The notes under the pieces were generated by a model that was not told the origin of the DNA, ran no database searches, and worked only from the letters and a program-made list of their open reading frames with translations. Positions 8,801-18,242 of a stretch of DNA of 64,000 bases are shown here, in pieces. Position 1 is the first letter of the stretch, and every line of letters begins with the position of its first letter. Source of the stretch: JAXGZG01 sp040771825 (GTDB taxonomy: Bacteria; Bacillota; Sulfobacillia; Fermentithermobacillales; Fermentithermobacillaceae); NCBI GenBank assembly GCA_040771825.1, contig JAXGZG010000003.1:62001-126000 (forward strand), given 5' to 3'. Position numbers and translations under genes: made by a program.

Positions 8801-9544
8801 GTGACAACCGCACAGTCCCGCTCCGACTTGCTTGCATCAATGCTTGAGCGCATCCGCGCGTTCTGCCGCGCAAATTCCGACCAGAAGGTAATCGCCAAGT
8901 ACGCCAGATACTTTCGCGAGGGCTATGACGCATACGGGGTTGATGGAAAACTCTCCACGGAAGAGGCAAAACGCATATATTCCGAATACCGCAGCGCTCT
9001 GGGCCTAGACGGCTTCACGGATCTTGGAGACCTGCTCATGGAAAACGGGAAGTATGAGGAGTCGGGCTTCGCTATCCGCTTCATGCGATTTTTCAAAAAG
9101 GATTTCTCGCACCAAACTTTCGACCGAGTTGGCGGTTGGTTTGACGGGAAGGTCAGAAACTGGGCCGTCTCCGACTCCATCTGTGGAGACATTCTCTCCC
9201 CAATGCTCGCCAACTACACGGTTACCCTAGAGGACTTCGCCCCGTGGAGGGAATCCTCCGACCGCTGGAAGAAGCGCGCAGTGCCCGTATCAATGCTTGT
9301 CCTTCTCAAGAAATCCTTTGACCCCAAAGAGCTTCTAGACTTCGTCCGCCCCATGATGCTGGACGGGGAGCGGGTGGTCCATCAAGGACTGGGGTGGTTC
9401 CTGCGAGAAATATGGAAGAAGAGTCCCGTCGAGACCGAAGCGTTTCTGATGGAATGGAAGGACTCGGCAGCCAGGCTCATATTCCAGTACGCCACCGAGA
9501 AGATGACACCCGAGCAAAAAGCGACGTTCAGGAAAGCGAAGTAA
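8801..9544 (+). CDS. AlkD-like DNA alkylation repair protein
   Basis: A HEAT-repeat DNA glycosylase-like protein of the AlkC/AlkD superfamily, which removes alkylated bases. Family motifs are NWAVSDSICGDIL near residue 120, WRESSDRWKKRAVPVSML near 145, and REIWKKSP near 200. The length (about 247 aa) is normal. I prefer the GTG at 8801 because AAGGAG lies 8 bases upstream; a GTG at 8792 overlaps that ribosome site. Activity is inferred from family membership. Confidence 0.82.
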   Translation: MTTAQSRSDLLASMLERIRAFCRANSDQKVIAKYARYFREGYDAYGVDGKLSTEEAKRIYSEYRSALGLDGFTDLGDLLMENGKYEESGFAIRFMRFFKKDFSHQTFDRVGGWFDGKVRNWAVSDSICGDILSPMLANYTVTLEDFAPWRESSDRWKKRAVPVSMLVLLKKSFDPKELLDFVRPMMLDGERVVHQGLGWFLREIWKKSPVETEAFLMEWKDSAARLIFQYATEKMTPEQKATFRKAK

Positions 9545-9722
9545 TTCAGGGGGCTTGGCAATTGCGGGCGCAGGTTTATGGCAACGACAATCGCTCCCCC
9601 TGTAATCCTCCTGTAATTCTCCTGTGACGCGGCGCTAGATTAGGCAGGTTCAAGCCGCAGGAAGGTATGTCGGACAAGTGGAATACTTGCAGCAGGTGGC
9701 AAAAGAAGGGACGGCGCTTAGT

Positions 9723-10241
9723 ATGGCAGAAAGAACGGGACTTCTTGTCATCGACATGCAGAAGGAGCTTCTGGCACGGCCTGTTTTCCACAAACAGGCA
9801 CTTCTTGAGAACGTCAACCGTCTCATTGCCAGGTTCCGGGAGGCCAAAGAACCGGTGTTTTTCATCAGACACACCAACAATAGCTTCTTGAAGGAGGGCA
9901 CCGATGGGTGGCAACTAGACCCAGGATTAAGCCCGCTCAATGCGGGTCCCGTGCTGAACAAAACCCAAAGCAGCGTCTTTAAGGAAAAGGCGTTTCGGCT
10001 ACTGCTTGAGGAATCGGGTGTCAGGACTCTCGTCATCACGGGACTAGTGTCCAACGGGTGTGTGCAATCCGCCTGCACCGATGCTCTTAAGCAAGGCTAC
10101 TCAGTCACTTTGATCAAAGATGCCCACAGCACTTTCCACAAAGACGCCGAGAAAGTCATCGCTCTATGGAACGCGAAGCTCGAACAACTGGGAGCGCGAC
10201 TTGTAACCACCGAGGAGTACCTAAGTTCGAGCCATCACTAG
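9723..10241 (+). CDS. Isochorismatase-family cysteine hydrolase
   Basis: A small alpha/beta hydrolase of the isochorismatase/nicotinamidase superfamily. The catalytic triad is visible as Asp in LLVIDMQ near residue 10, Lys in NKTQSSVF near 78 and Cys in GLVSNGCVQSA near 110. I place the start at the ATG at 9723 because family members begin a few residues before the LVIDMQ strand; an in-frame GTG at 9678 would add 15 residues, and neither has a strong ribosome site. The substrate is not predictable. Confidence 0.82.
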   Translation: MAERTGLLVIDMQKELLARPVFHKQALLENVNRLIARFREAKEPVFFIRHTNNSFLKEGTDGWQLDPGLSPLNAGPVLNKTQSSVFKEKAFRLLLEESGVRTLVITGLVSNGCVQSACTDALKQGYSVTLIKDAHSTFHKDAEKVIALWNAKLEQLGARLVTTEEYLSSSHH

Positions 10242-10352
10242 GCGTCCGACAGAAAGCGGCTAGCGACATAGAGTGCTCGGGTGGCGCCCAGTTGATCTCT
10301 CCGGTCGGCTAGGCAACCTTACCCGCATCCTGTGGGCCTTATACCTGCTGTT

Positions 10353-11171
10353 CTAGACCCCTTTCCACGCGAGAATCTCACGTGCAGCCGTCCGGTCCCC
10401 CGTGCGGCTGATCATTCTCGGCGCGTCGAGAAACCTGAGGTTGAAACCCAAATCACTGTAGAGCGATACGATTCTCGGTGTAGCCTGATTGGACGCCATT
10501 ACAGGCCCTGGATGTTCGGCCAGCCAGTTGGCGAGCCTAACCTGGTCATCCCAGGTGAAGCCGTCTTTGGAGTATTGGGTGAACTCCACATCGTAAGGGG
10601 GATCTGCGTACACAAAGTCATAGTCAAGAACCGCGACGTCCTCAAAATCATTGCACGTGAAATCCCAGTGGGCCAAAGCATCCCTGTATGCAGAGAAGTC
10701 GGTCGTATAGTTGATAGACTTGTATCGCCCGAAAGGCACGTTAAACAGTCCTTTTTTGTTGAACCGGCAGAGCCCGTTGTACCCGGTCCGGTTGAGGTAG
10801 TAGAAAAGGCCCGCTGCCTCCCGTGTCTGTGCCCTCCCTGAAGAGATCAACTCATTGAAGCGGGCACGATTTGCGTAGTAGAGTTCCTTGTCGTTAGCCA
10901 TATCCACGTCTATGTGCAACCCATCCCTAACCCAAATCATGAAATTGATAAGGTGGGGGTTGATATCATTTAGCAGTGCCTTCTTAGGCCAGAGCCCCAG
11001 CGCCACGGCCAAACCGCCGCAAAAAGGTTCCACAAGCCGGCGCGTGCTATGGTTACTCCATACTTGGGCAAGCTCAGGTACCAACCAGCGCTTGCCCCCT
11101 GCCCACTTGAGCGGAGGCCGCAATCTCGCGGCGTTGCCAGAACACTCAGATTGGGTATAAGCTATCTCCAT
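10353..11171 (-). CDS. Dam-type DNA adenine N6-methyltransferase (D12 class)
   Basis: Methylates adenine in DNA, probably at GATC-like sites. Motifs of the D12 class are clear: PLKWAGGKRWL near residue 20 (SAM binding), VEPFCGGLAV near 48, FYYLNRTGYNGLCR near 125, and the catalytic DPPY in VYADPPYD near 193. The length (272 aa) matches Dam/DpnM. No restriction endonuclease is adjacent, so it appears to be an orphan methylase with a regulatory or protective role. Target specificity is inferred from family only. Confidence 0.9.
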   Translation of the reverse strand: MEIAYTQSECSGNAARLRPPLKWAGGKRWLVPELAQVWSNHSTRRLVEPFCGGLAVALGLWPKKALLNDINPHLINFMIWVRDGLHIDVDMANDKELYYANRARFNELISSGRAQTREAAGLFYYLNRTGYNGLCRFNKKGLFNVPFGRYKSINYTTDFSAYRDALAHWDFTCNDFEDVAVLDYDFVYADPPYDVEFTQYSKDGFTWDDQVRLANWLAEHPGPVMASNQATPRIVSLYSDLGFNLRFLDAPRMISRTGDRTAAREILAWKGV

Positions 11172-11355
11172 TGGCTGTCTCCGTTGCGGTCATACTGTAT
11201 CTCGATATTTGACACTTCCGCTAACAATGCCGGATATCCTTCGTCAACGGACTAACGCGTGCTGTCCGCCGCCTGCTGTCCGCTGCCTGAAGACAGCCCC
11301 GATTGGCACTTCTGTCTCAAGACAGTTAGACTGGAGTTAATCAACGACTCCGGGA

Positions 11356-11841
11356 GTGACTTTGGTGAAACGGACCCTCAAGAGTATTGCGCTGTATTTG
11401 GCCATTGCCATAGCAGCACAGTTTGTGCCTAGACTCGTGCTTTACTTTCGAGTACTGGATGCATCGGCGATTGACGTGCCGGTCGCCATGAAAACTCGCC
11501 GACACGATGACAGGCACAGCATGGCCCCGAGTGTCGTGGGACACCTCAGAAGCGCGCGGATAGACTCGGAAGCAGTCATTGGTTGCCTATTCCACGAGCT
11601 CCAGAGTACGACGCTGCACGGGACAAAACCTGCCGGCCTGTTCGCGCGCTACCCAATCTTCTTGATGATCTTGGAGTATGACGAAGGAGCACACAACACC
11701 TTCATGTATATGGAGGTTGACGCTAACAGAAAGATAACGCTGCACAAAGACACGAAAAACGCATATTACGGGTACATTTCAGAAACCGCCTACGACTTGT
11801 TAACCGAGTCCTACCACGAAGTTAAAGGCGACAGCATATAG
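11356..11841 (+). CDS. Hypothetical protein with N-terminal membrane anchor
   Basis: A 161-aa protein that I do not recognise. Residues about 8-30 (ALYLAIAIAAQFVPRLVLYF) form one hydrophobic segment after basic residues, suggesting a membrane anchor or uncleaved signal. The rest is mixed polar sequence with one Cys in a CLFHEL context. The start is GTG with GGGAG nearby. It lies alone between the divergent methylase and the downstream methyltransferase. Confidence 0.5.
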   Translation: MTLVKRTLKSIALYLAIAIAAQFVPRLVLYFRVLDASAIDVPVAMKTRRHDDRHSMAPSVVGHLRSARIDSEAVIGCLFHELQSTTLHGTKPAGLFARYPIFLMILEYDEGAHNTFMYMEVDANRKITLHKDTKNAYYGYISETAYDLLTESYHEVKGDSI

Positions 11842-12075
11842 GCATACTTCCGCTAAACGCCTATCCGGCTACCGGAGACGATGGACCTTGTTCCTCTGAC
11901 CCCTCAGACTCCCTAACATCGATATCTTCACTCAGCAGGGAATTCCCGGTGGGAGCGCGAAGTCGGGTCAACCAGACAACGTATGGCGGCCAATTCCAAG
12001 AGTCTGGTCCATATCCGGGTTCTGACGCCGGGAAGATCATTGCACTGGGACCGGCGCTTGCTAGGAGGTACATCT

Positions 12076-12939
12076 ATGAGCCGCAGAGTGGAGACCTTTT
12101 ACGATGGCTATGCAGAAGCCGAGTGGGACCGTTTGGACCGTCACCGCATGGAGTTCGTGACCACGCTTCGGGCAATGGATGAGTTCATCCCGCCGAAATC
12201 GTCAATCCTGGACGTCGGCGCTGGTCCCGGCCGATACAGCATCGAGCTAGCCAAGGCCAGCCACACAGTGACTCTCATGGATCTGTCCTCCCGGAACGTG
12301 GAGTTGGCCAGGAAGAAGGCGCGTGAACAGGATGTAGAGATTTCGGAGTTTGTGTGCGGAAACGCACTCGACCTTTCGCAATTTGGCAACTCTTCGTTTG
12401 GAGTCGTACTGCTCATGGGGCCCTTGTACCATCTCGTGGAGCCCTCTGACCGTGACCTCGCTATTGATGAGGCGCTCCGAGTGCTCAAACCGGGCGGGCT
12501 ATTGTTCGCCTCGTTCATCTCGCGGTATGCAGTATACCTAGACCTCCTGAAAAGTGACCCCGGACTCATAACCCGCTATGCAAGAACCTACGAGCGGCTT
12601 ATAAAGACGGCCGTCCACATACCGGATGAGCAAAACCCTGGCTTCACTGATGCTTACTTCGTGCATCCCAAAGATATTGAACCCCTGATGTCCCGTCACG
12701 GCCTCACGACACTTAGGTTGGCAGTGGCTGAGGGGCTGATAGCTTCCGTGGAATCGTCGGTAAACGCCTTGCCAGACGAGGCGTTTGAGGAGTGGGCCGA
12801 GGTGAGTTACCGACTGGGCACGGACCCTGTAACCTGGGGCGCAGGCGAGAATATGCTTTATGTCGGACGTAAAGGCAAGGGACTATCTCAGAGGGAGGAA
12901 CCTCAATGGACGCGCAAAAACTTGAATGGCGTTACATAG
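12076..12939 (+). CDS. Class I SAM-dependent methyltransferase
   Basis: A Rossmann-fold methyltransferase. Motif I is ILDVGAGPGRYSIELA near residue 42, motif II is VTLMDLSSRNVELARKK, and motif IV is VVLLMGPLYHL near 120, followed by LKPGGLLFASF. The length is 287 aa. The ATG at 12076 is chosen because AGGAGGT lies 6-12 bases upstream; earlier in-frame starts lack one. The substrate is unknown. Its 3' end overlaps the M20 peptidase start by 34 bases, so the two are probably co-translated. Confidence 0.85.
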   Translation: MSRRVETFYDGYAEAEWDRLDRHRMEFVTTLRAMDEFIPPKSSILDVGAGPGRYSIELAKASHTVTLMDLSSRNVELARKKAREQDVEISEFVCGNALDLSQFGNSSFGVVLLMGPLYHLVEPSDRDLAIDEALRVLKPGGLLFASFISRYAVYLDLLKSDPGLITRYARTYERLIKTAVHIPDEQNPGFTDAYFVHPKDIEPLMSRHGLTTLRLAVAEGLIASVESSVNALPDEAFEEWAEVSYRLGTDPVTWGAGENMLYVGRKGKGLSQREEPQWTRKNLNGVT

Positions 12940-14291
12940 ACGAGCACTTTGACGAGTTGGTTTCGGAACTGAGGGAAGCTGTGAAGAAGCCTAGTATAGC
13001 CGCGCAGAACGTGGGGATGGCTGAAGCTGCCGCTCACTTCAAAGATCTCATGGAGCGTTACGGGATTACTGCTCGCTTGATCCCCACAGCCGGATATCCG
13101 GTGGTCTACGGCGAGGTCCGGGGAAAGGGTGACAAGACGGTTCTCTTCTACGACCATTACGACGTTCAGCCCCCGGATCCTTTGGACGAGTGGGAATCTG
13201 ACCCGTTTGCAGGAGACATCCGCGACGGGAAGATGTACGCCCGGGGTGTCTCAGACAACAAAGGCAACGCTTGCGCCAGGATCCAGGCGGTCGGCGCACT
13301 GCTTAAGTTGCACGGCCAACTACCGGTGAACGTCAAGTTCCTCATTGAGGGCGAGGAGGAGATCGGCAGCACGCATCTTTCGGACTTCATCCGGGACAAC
13401 AAACAGCTGCTTCAGGCGGACTGCGGCGTATGGGAATCGGGGTATATGTCACCTGACGGACGCCCCGGGATATACCTTGGCGTCAAGGGCATCCTTTACG
13501 TCGAGCTGGAGGCCCAAGGGGCCGCTAAAGACATGCACTCGGGCAGCGCTGCTACGGTCCCCAACCCGGCATGGCGCCTTGTGTGGGCGCTATCCACAAT
13601 CAAGAACGAGAAGGAAGAGATCCTAATCCCCGGGTTCTACGATGCGGTTCTGCCCCCGACAAAACGAGAGATTGAACTCATGGAAGTTAATCAGGGCGCG
13701 CGAAACGAGAATGACGCCGAGGAGCCCCAGAGCCCCGCCGCCTCCGAGCGGCGATACGGCATCCACTCTCCCCTGACCGACCTTTCTGGATCGGACCTAC
13801 GTGTGCGCTCGCTTTTCAGTCCAACAGCCAACATCTGCGGCTTCAGGAGCGGCTACCTGGGTGAGGGCCAGAAGACCGTCCTCCCCGCCAAAGCCCTTGT
13901 GAAGATGGACTTCCGTTTGGTCCCGAACCAAGACCCCAATGATATCTACGAGAAACTTCGAAGGCATCTGGACAGAAACGGTTTTGACGACATCAAAGTG
14001 CGGGTCATCACAATGGACTACCCGGTTAAGACATCCGCCGACCATCCGTGCGTCAAAGCCGCCGAGGAAGCCGCGCTTGCTGTCTACGGGAAGCCCGCGT
14101 CCATCGCGCCGACACAGGGCGGCTCCGGACCCATGCACCCATTCAAAGAGTACCTGAACCTGCCTATGGTGGCATTCGGCGTGGGCTACTGGGCTTCGGG
14201 CAACCACGGCCCCAACGAGAACATCAGGCTTGAAGATTACCGGGAAGGCATCAAGATGGCGATGGAGTTTGTGGATAGGGTGGGCCGGTAA
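12906..14291 (+). CDS. M20-family metallopeptidase (dipeptidase/deacylase)
   Basis: A di-zinc amidohydrolase of the M20 (ArgE/DapE/CNDP) family, 461 aa. Zinc ligands and catalytic residues are visible in FYDHYDVQPPDPLDEW near residue 82, GVSDNKGN near 118, IEGEEEIGS near 152 and ASGNHGPNENI near 438. The dimerisation domain occupies about 200-370. It contains a charged, Pro/Glu-rich stretch near residues 260-280 that looks like an extra loop. It is coupled to the upstream methyltransferase. Likely cytoplasmic, hydrolysing small peptides or N-acyl amino acids. Confidence 0.9.
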   Translation: MDAQKLEWRYIDEHFDELVSELREAVKKPSIAAQNVGMAEAAAHFKDLMERYGITARLIPTAGYPVVYGEVRGKGDKTVLFYDHYDVQPPDPLDEWESDPFAGDIRDGKMYARGVSDNKGNACARIQAVGALLKLHGQLPVNVKFLIEGEEEIGSTHLSDFIRDNKQLLQADCGVWESGYMSPDGRPGIYLGVKGILYVELEAQGAAKDMHSGSAATVPNPAWRLVWALSTIKNEKEEILIPGFYDAVLPPTKREIELMEVNQGARNENDAEEPQSPAASERRYGIHSPLTDLSGSDLRVRSLFSPTANICGFRSGYLGEGQKTVLPAKALVKMDFRLVPNQDPNDIYEKLRRHLDRNGFDDIKVRVITMDYPVKTSADHPCVKAAEEAALAVYGKPASIAPTQGGSGPMHPFKEYLNLPMVAFGVGYWASGNHGPNENIRLEDYREGIKMAMEFVDRVGR

Positions 14292-14324
14292 AGACAAAAA
14301 GGGTAATGACGGGTCAAAGAAGGG

Positions 14325-14350
14325 AACCCCTGGCAGTGCCGCCAGGGGTT
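14325..14350. terminator. Hairpin between convergent genes
   Basis: A perfect 10-bp inverted repeat (AACCCCTGGC / GCCAGGGGTT) with a 6-base loop, between the M20 gene and the convergent secreted-protein gene. It is well placed as a shared terminator but lacks a T tract. Confidence 0.55.
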
Positions 14351-14372
14351 CGGTTCGCTAGACTGCCTCAGA

Positions 14373-17270
14373 TTAGGGACCGAAAGACGGGTCAGGTATG
14401 CCGACCACAGAATGTGCCGCGACATAGATCTTGCCGTCCTTGGTCGTGTCGAAGTCATTCGAGTCAAGGGTGATCGTCCAACCGGTGTAAGCACCGGGAG
14501 AGCCGATCCAAGTGCCTGTAGCCTTTTTGCTCGGCCACGGGAACTGACCCGGAGCGTTGGTCATTGACTTGCCCTTGAGCGGAAGCTCGGTCTTGCCCAC
14601 CCAGAGATGGACCTCCTTGAGCAGGCAGTCGGTGTCGCAGACGTAGGTCACGGTTACTTTGTTGTCCCCGTAGAGCACGTCGACGTATCCCACGACTTTG
14701 CCCTTGGTGGTGTCATTCTGCCCTGCGCCTGAAAATAGCGGCTGGCGGTAGGCGGTCTCGCTCTGAGCCAGCGGACCGTCGCTCCAACCCCAGTTGTTTG
14801 TGCTAATGATCTTGTTGTGTGCCTGGGAGCCAAATCGCCATGCTGTATCGTACTTGCGCTGCTGGACGTTGACCTTGAGCAGAGCGGTGGCGTACTGGCC
14901 TGTCTCAACGATCCACGCCTTGTTCTTGTACGCCTGGTGCTCGCCCTTGCCTGCGTATGCGCCGTAGCTGAAGTGCTCGTTATAGGTGAACTGCGCGCCC
15001 ATCGATGCCGTCACCGTACCCAAGTTCTTCGTGCCGAATAGGTCACTTAGGTCCTTGATGTTGACCGTCTTGTTGACCTCGGACACGGGGTCGCCCCAGC
15101 TTATAGCAGCCTCACCGCTGTATTTGTCGACCTCGGTGACGACGTTGATCACGTTCTTGCCTTCAACCTTGCTGGAGATTGACCCCACGTAAGTGCCGGT
15201 CAAGATCTCGCCAACCCTGAGGGTGTACGGAAGGGTCGTGCCTTCGGGCCAAGACCAGGCCACGGGCACAGTCACTCCTGCCAGCACATCCTCAAGGCCC
15301 GTGATGACCGCGTCCTGCGTCCCGGTGTTCTTTATGGTGATGGTGCCGCCGATAGTGAAGTCGCCCTCCACCGCGCCCTTGTACAACACATCAACAGACC
15401 ACGTAGCGGTCTCGTCGCCGTGGCCATCGGTGTAGAGCCAGATTTTCGGCGTGCAGTCCTCAAGCTTATAGCCGTTCTCAGTCTCGACGTGCTTCTCGAT
15501 ATCCCACTTGTGCGTCCGAGTGTACGATGTCTCGACTGTCTTGCAGACAGCCAGTTCTTCGTACAGCACAAGCAATGGCTCATCTTCCACGCCACTCTCG
15601 CTGGAGAGGAACACGCCGTCACCTAGATAGAACGCCCTGAAGTACCATAGGCCGGGTTTATTCACCTGTAGCTCTGGAGAGGTGGCGACTCCGCCTTCAA
15701 CTGACACTTGGCCTCCCAGGTTGACCCAGTCGTCGCCCGGAGCCAAGTACTTGAACTGCACCTTGCCTCCGGGTGTCCCACCTAAGCTGGTGACCGTGGC
15801 TGTGTCGTACACTGTGTCTCCGAGCATGACCTCGGACGTCGGCGGCAGCTCCGTGTCGTCGCCATCAACGACCACTTTATAGAGCAGGGTGGTGGTGGAT
15901 GTCTCTGGCTGCATGTTGCCGAAGTTTTTGTCTTGGGCATCGTCGCCGCTACCCAACACAACTGTCCAATACCCCGGAGCCAAAGGTGCAGTCTGGGTCC
16001 ACGCACTCTGCAGTCCTTCCCGGACATAGTATGTGCCCGGCTTTAGGCCAGCAAAGTGGTAGTAGCCGTTCGTATCCGTTGCCGTTGTCTGAAGGACAGT
16101 GTCAAGTGGCTGCTCCAGGTAGATCGTCCAACCCTCGAGAGCAGGCTCTCCCGAATTCCAATAACCGTCACCGTCCAAGTCGTTCCATTTGTAGCCGGAG
16201 AGTTCGGCCAGTTGATAGTTACCGAAATCGTTATCTGTCAGCGCCGCACCGCTGGTGAAGGTCTCTTCATGATAGCCATCTGCCGGGTAGGACTGAGTCC
16301 AACCAGTCTGCGCTACCTCTTTGACCTTCCAGGTCCCCGGTGCGATCCCACTGATGGTATAGGGCCCGTCAGAAGCCGTTACCGCAAATGGCTCGCCCTC
16401 ATCCAGCACGCCGTCATCGTCATAGTCAACGTAGATCGTCCAGCCGCCAAGACCGGCCTCTCCAGCGTCCTTGACGCCGTCAGCATTCAGATCGTGCCAC
16501 TTCGTCCCGGACTTAGTGGCGTAAGTCTGCGGGCGGACACCCCATTCCTCGGTCCCATCATCCGAGGTCCACCCGCCCGAGGCGCCGTGGCGCGTGAACA
16601 GCACCACGTAATAGGTGTTGGGATCGTATCCCCCGAAGTTGGACTCCGGAACGAAGACCCTGTAGTCTCGCTTGCCACTGCCAGGATTGCAGCGAAAGTC
16701 TAGCTTGATGTAGGTATTTCCGTCCCCGTCGAGATCGTAGACCTTACGGGCGGTTCCTTCAGCAAAGCTCCCTGAGCCGTCATAGGGCGAATCGGCCTCC
16801 GTGTAACCCAGGAGGCTGGGGTTGGTGGTCAGCCACACTTGGAATTCGTCAAGGCTCAGGAACCATTCCGGGTCTTTACTATTCTCGTTGATGTCTAATT
16901 GGAACTCACGATATGGGACGCCTTCAATCTCAAAGACTGGCACGGCAGCAAGCTTGATTGAGTGCGTGAATTCAGCCGCAGTCTTCTCGTCAAACTGAAG
17001 AGGTCGGCCGTCACTATTGTACCCGCGCTCCTGACCGTTTGCTTGCACCCGCAAGAACGCCTGAAAAACGCCGGTTCCAGAGGCCTCGTCGGTCTGGAAC
17101 CGCTCCCAGATTGCACCGTTAATCACGTACTGGTCTATTGGGTTGTCAGTTGTCAGATTGTACATTTCGGCCGAACCCGCAGACGCCACCCCCGCCATCC
17201 CCAGCACCATCGCCAGGGCCAGCCCAACGACCAATAGTATTCTAGTGTTTCGCCAATGATTCTTGTTCAT
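14373..17270 (-). CDS. Large secreted SdrD-B-like surface protein
   Basis: A 965-aa exported protein. Residues 1-31 are a signal peptide (basic start, long hydrophobic core, cleavage near ASAGSA). The N-terminal third has no recognised domain. Two adjacent SdrD B-like (Cna-B-type) modules follow at about 255-450, each with a calcium-loop-like LNADGVKDAGE or LDGDGYWNSGE motif and ending in DNDFGNY or DKNFGN. An Ig-like module lies at about 455-570, then a beta-rich region with a WDIEKHVE motif. There is no LPXTG signal, C-terminal membrane segment or S-layer homology domain, so retention on the cell is unexplained. Its 5' leader is long and structured. Probably a cell-surface or matrix component. 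Confidence 0.82.
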   Translation of the reverse strand: MNKNHWRNTRILLVVGLALAMVLGMAGVASAGSAEMYNLTTDNPIDQYVINGAIWERFQTDEASGTGVFQAFLRVQANGQERGYNSDGRPLQFDEKTAAEFTHSIKLAAVPVFEIEGVPYREFQLDINENSKDPEWFLSLDEFQVWLTTNPSLLGYTEADSPYDGSGSFAEGTARKVYDLDGDGNTYIKLDFRCNPGSGKRDYRVFVPESNFGGYDPNTYYVVLFTRHGASGGWTSDDGTEEWGVRPQTYATKSGTKWHDLNADGVKDAGEAGLGGWTIYVDYDDDGVLDEGEPFAVTASDGPYTISGIAPGTWKVKEVAQTGWTQSYPADGYHEETFTSGAALTDNDFGNYQLAELSGYKWNDLDGDGYWNSGEPALEGWTIYLEQPLDTVLQTTATDTNGYYHFAGLKPGTYYVREGLQSAWTQTAPLAPGYWTVVLGSGDDAQDKNFGNMQPETSTTTLLYKVVVDGDDTELPPTSEVMLGDTVYDTATVTSLGGTPGGKVQFKYLAPGDDWVNLGGQVSVEGGVATSPELQVNKPGLWYFRAFYLGDGVFLSSESGVEDEPLLVLYEELAVCKTVETSYTRTHKWDIEKHVETENGYKLEDCTPKIWLYTDGHGDETATWSVDVLYKGAVEGDFTIGGTITIKNTGTQDAVITGLEDVLAGVTVPVAWSWPEGTTLPYTLRVGEILTGTYVGSISSKVEGKNVINVVTEVDKYSGEAAISWGDPVSEVNKTVNIKDLSDLFGTKNLGTVTASMGAQFTYNEHFSYGAYAGKGEHQAYKNKAWIVETGQYATALLKVNVQQRKYDTAWRFGSQAHNKIISTNNWGWSDGPLAQSETAYRQPLFSGAGQNDTTKGKVVGYVDVLYGDNKVTVTYVCDTDCLLKEVHLWVGKTELPLKGKSMTNAPGQFPWPSKKATGTWIGSPGAYTGWTITLDSNDFDTTKDGKIYVAAHSVVGIPDPSFGP

Positions 17271-17372
17271 TTTTCCCCTTCCCTCTTGCCCTCCGAACGA
17301 GGGTTACTATATTCACCAAAGGTCCTAGCCAAATTGGCGTAGATGTCGAATCCCACCGCCCCTCATATCAAA

Positions 17373-17463
17373 GCCACTGGAGACTGCTGGTGCCCTTGCG
17401 CGCCCGCAAACACAAGACCGGCCATCTTGCACTTCTGGCCGGTTGCGCCACTGGCTCCAGTCG
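17373..17463 (-). ncRNA. Candidate structured RNA leader of the secreted protein
   Basis: On the minus strand, upstream of the SdrD-B-like gene, a closing 7-bp stem (ACTGGAG / CTCCAGT, 17455-17461 with 17376-17382) encloses a perfect 8-bp hairpin (ACCGGCCA / TGGCCGGT, 17443-17417) and a smaller GC-rich hairpin near 17400. The order and spacing resemble a riboswitch-like multi-stem junction, but I do not recognise its class. It lies about 100-190 bases upstream of the start codon. Co-variation across homologues would be needed to confirm it. Confidence 0.35.
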
Positions 17464-17731
17464 GGCAAGCGCGCAAATACTGCCCGGCTGTCATTGCCTC
17501 CACACATATTCAGTTTTTCGGGTTGCCCAACACCGAGCCACTAAGACAGTCCTATAGCAGTGACCGATGTTCACCGCTAGGCGCAGTGCTGGTGTACCTC
17601 ATTGTTCCATTTCGACCCACTTTGCGCGTGTCCTTCCATGTAAAAGGATTTTTCTCATTAAATGGCACTCCCGATGAAAACCGTCACCGATATTAGGGAT
17701 ACCCCGGACAAGGCTTCCCGATTCAAGACAT

Positions 17732-18242
17732 ATGGTCTTCGTTTCCAGGCCTATCACCCTGAAAAAATGGGGAGAAGTACTCTCACTTGGGTCCAGTGTG
17801 CTCATGAGAAGGATCGGCAGCCGTTTCCGGCGTATGAACCTACAATCTCTTGGTAATCGGACTAATAGCAGCCGGCAACCTCTTTGCCCGGTTCGGCAAT
17901 CTTTGCCTGGGCGGACTTGTCCTGCTCATCCAGGGTGTCACCATCGGTTGGACAGCGGGAACCAACGCCTTTCAGTTCCCTTCTGCCAGTCTTGCAGAAG
18001 CAAATATGAACTACCTCAAGATCGGCCTTTGGGAAGTGAGCGCCTATGTTATAGTCTGCGCTGTAACCATGAGGCCCATCCTATGTACTTTGGGCGGGTC
18101 CACCCCCGGGCGGGCTGGTCAGCCCAAACGATACGCCGAGCGAATACTCGAATCAACGATTATCCCAAGAAGCGCGGCGGGGACAGCAAGTGGATTCAGA
18201 CGCCTCACTCCGCTAACGCTTCCAGCTTCCGGCGATCCGTGA
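17732..18242 (+). pseudogene. Broken SpoIIM-like (DUF95) membrane protein
   Basis: The frame from 17850 reads a hydrophobic stretch followed by GLWEVSAYVIVCAVT, typical of stage II sporulation protein M/DUF95 membrane proteins. Its natural upstream continuation (RFRRMNLQS) lies in another frame beginning at 17732, so a one-base frameshift near 17848 is likely. The C-terminal part after AVT loses family character. The remnant is much shorter than a complete SpoIIM and overlaps the end of the convergent Crp/Fnr gene. The assignment rests on pattern memory, so confidence is low. Confidence 0.35.

Noticed and set aside
8079..8969. 296-residue minus-strand open frame with repeated PVPKPTTEQIFR-like units and His-Gln runs
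   Set aside because: It is generated by the 93-bp tandem repeat and the GATGCN tract, overlaps the DUF2284 and AlkD genes, and has no ribosome site or domain.
15682..16703. Plus-strand frames opposite the SdrD-B-like gene (up to 215 residues)
   Set aside because: They mirror the minus-strand gene, which has a signal peptide and recognisable domains; no independent support.
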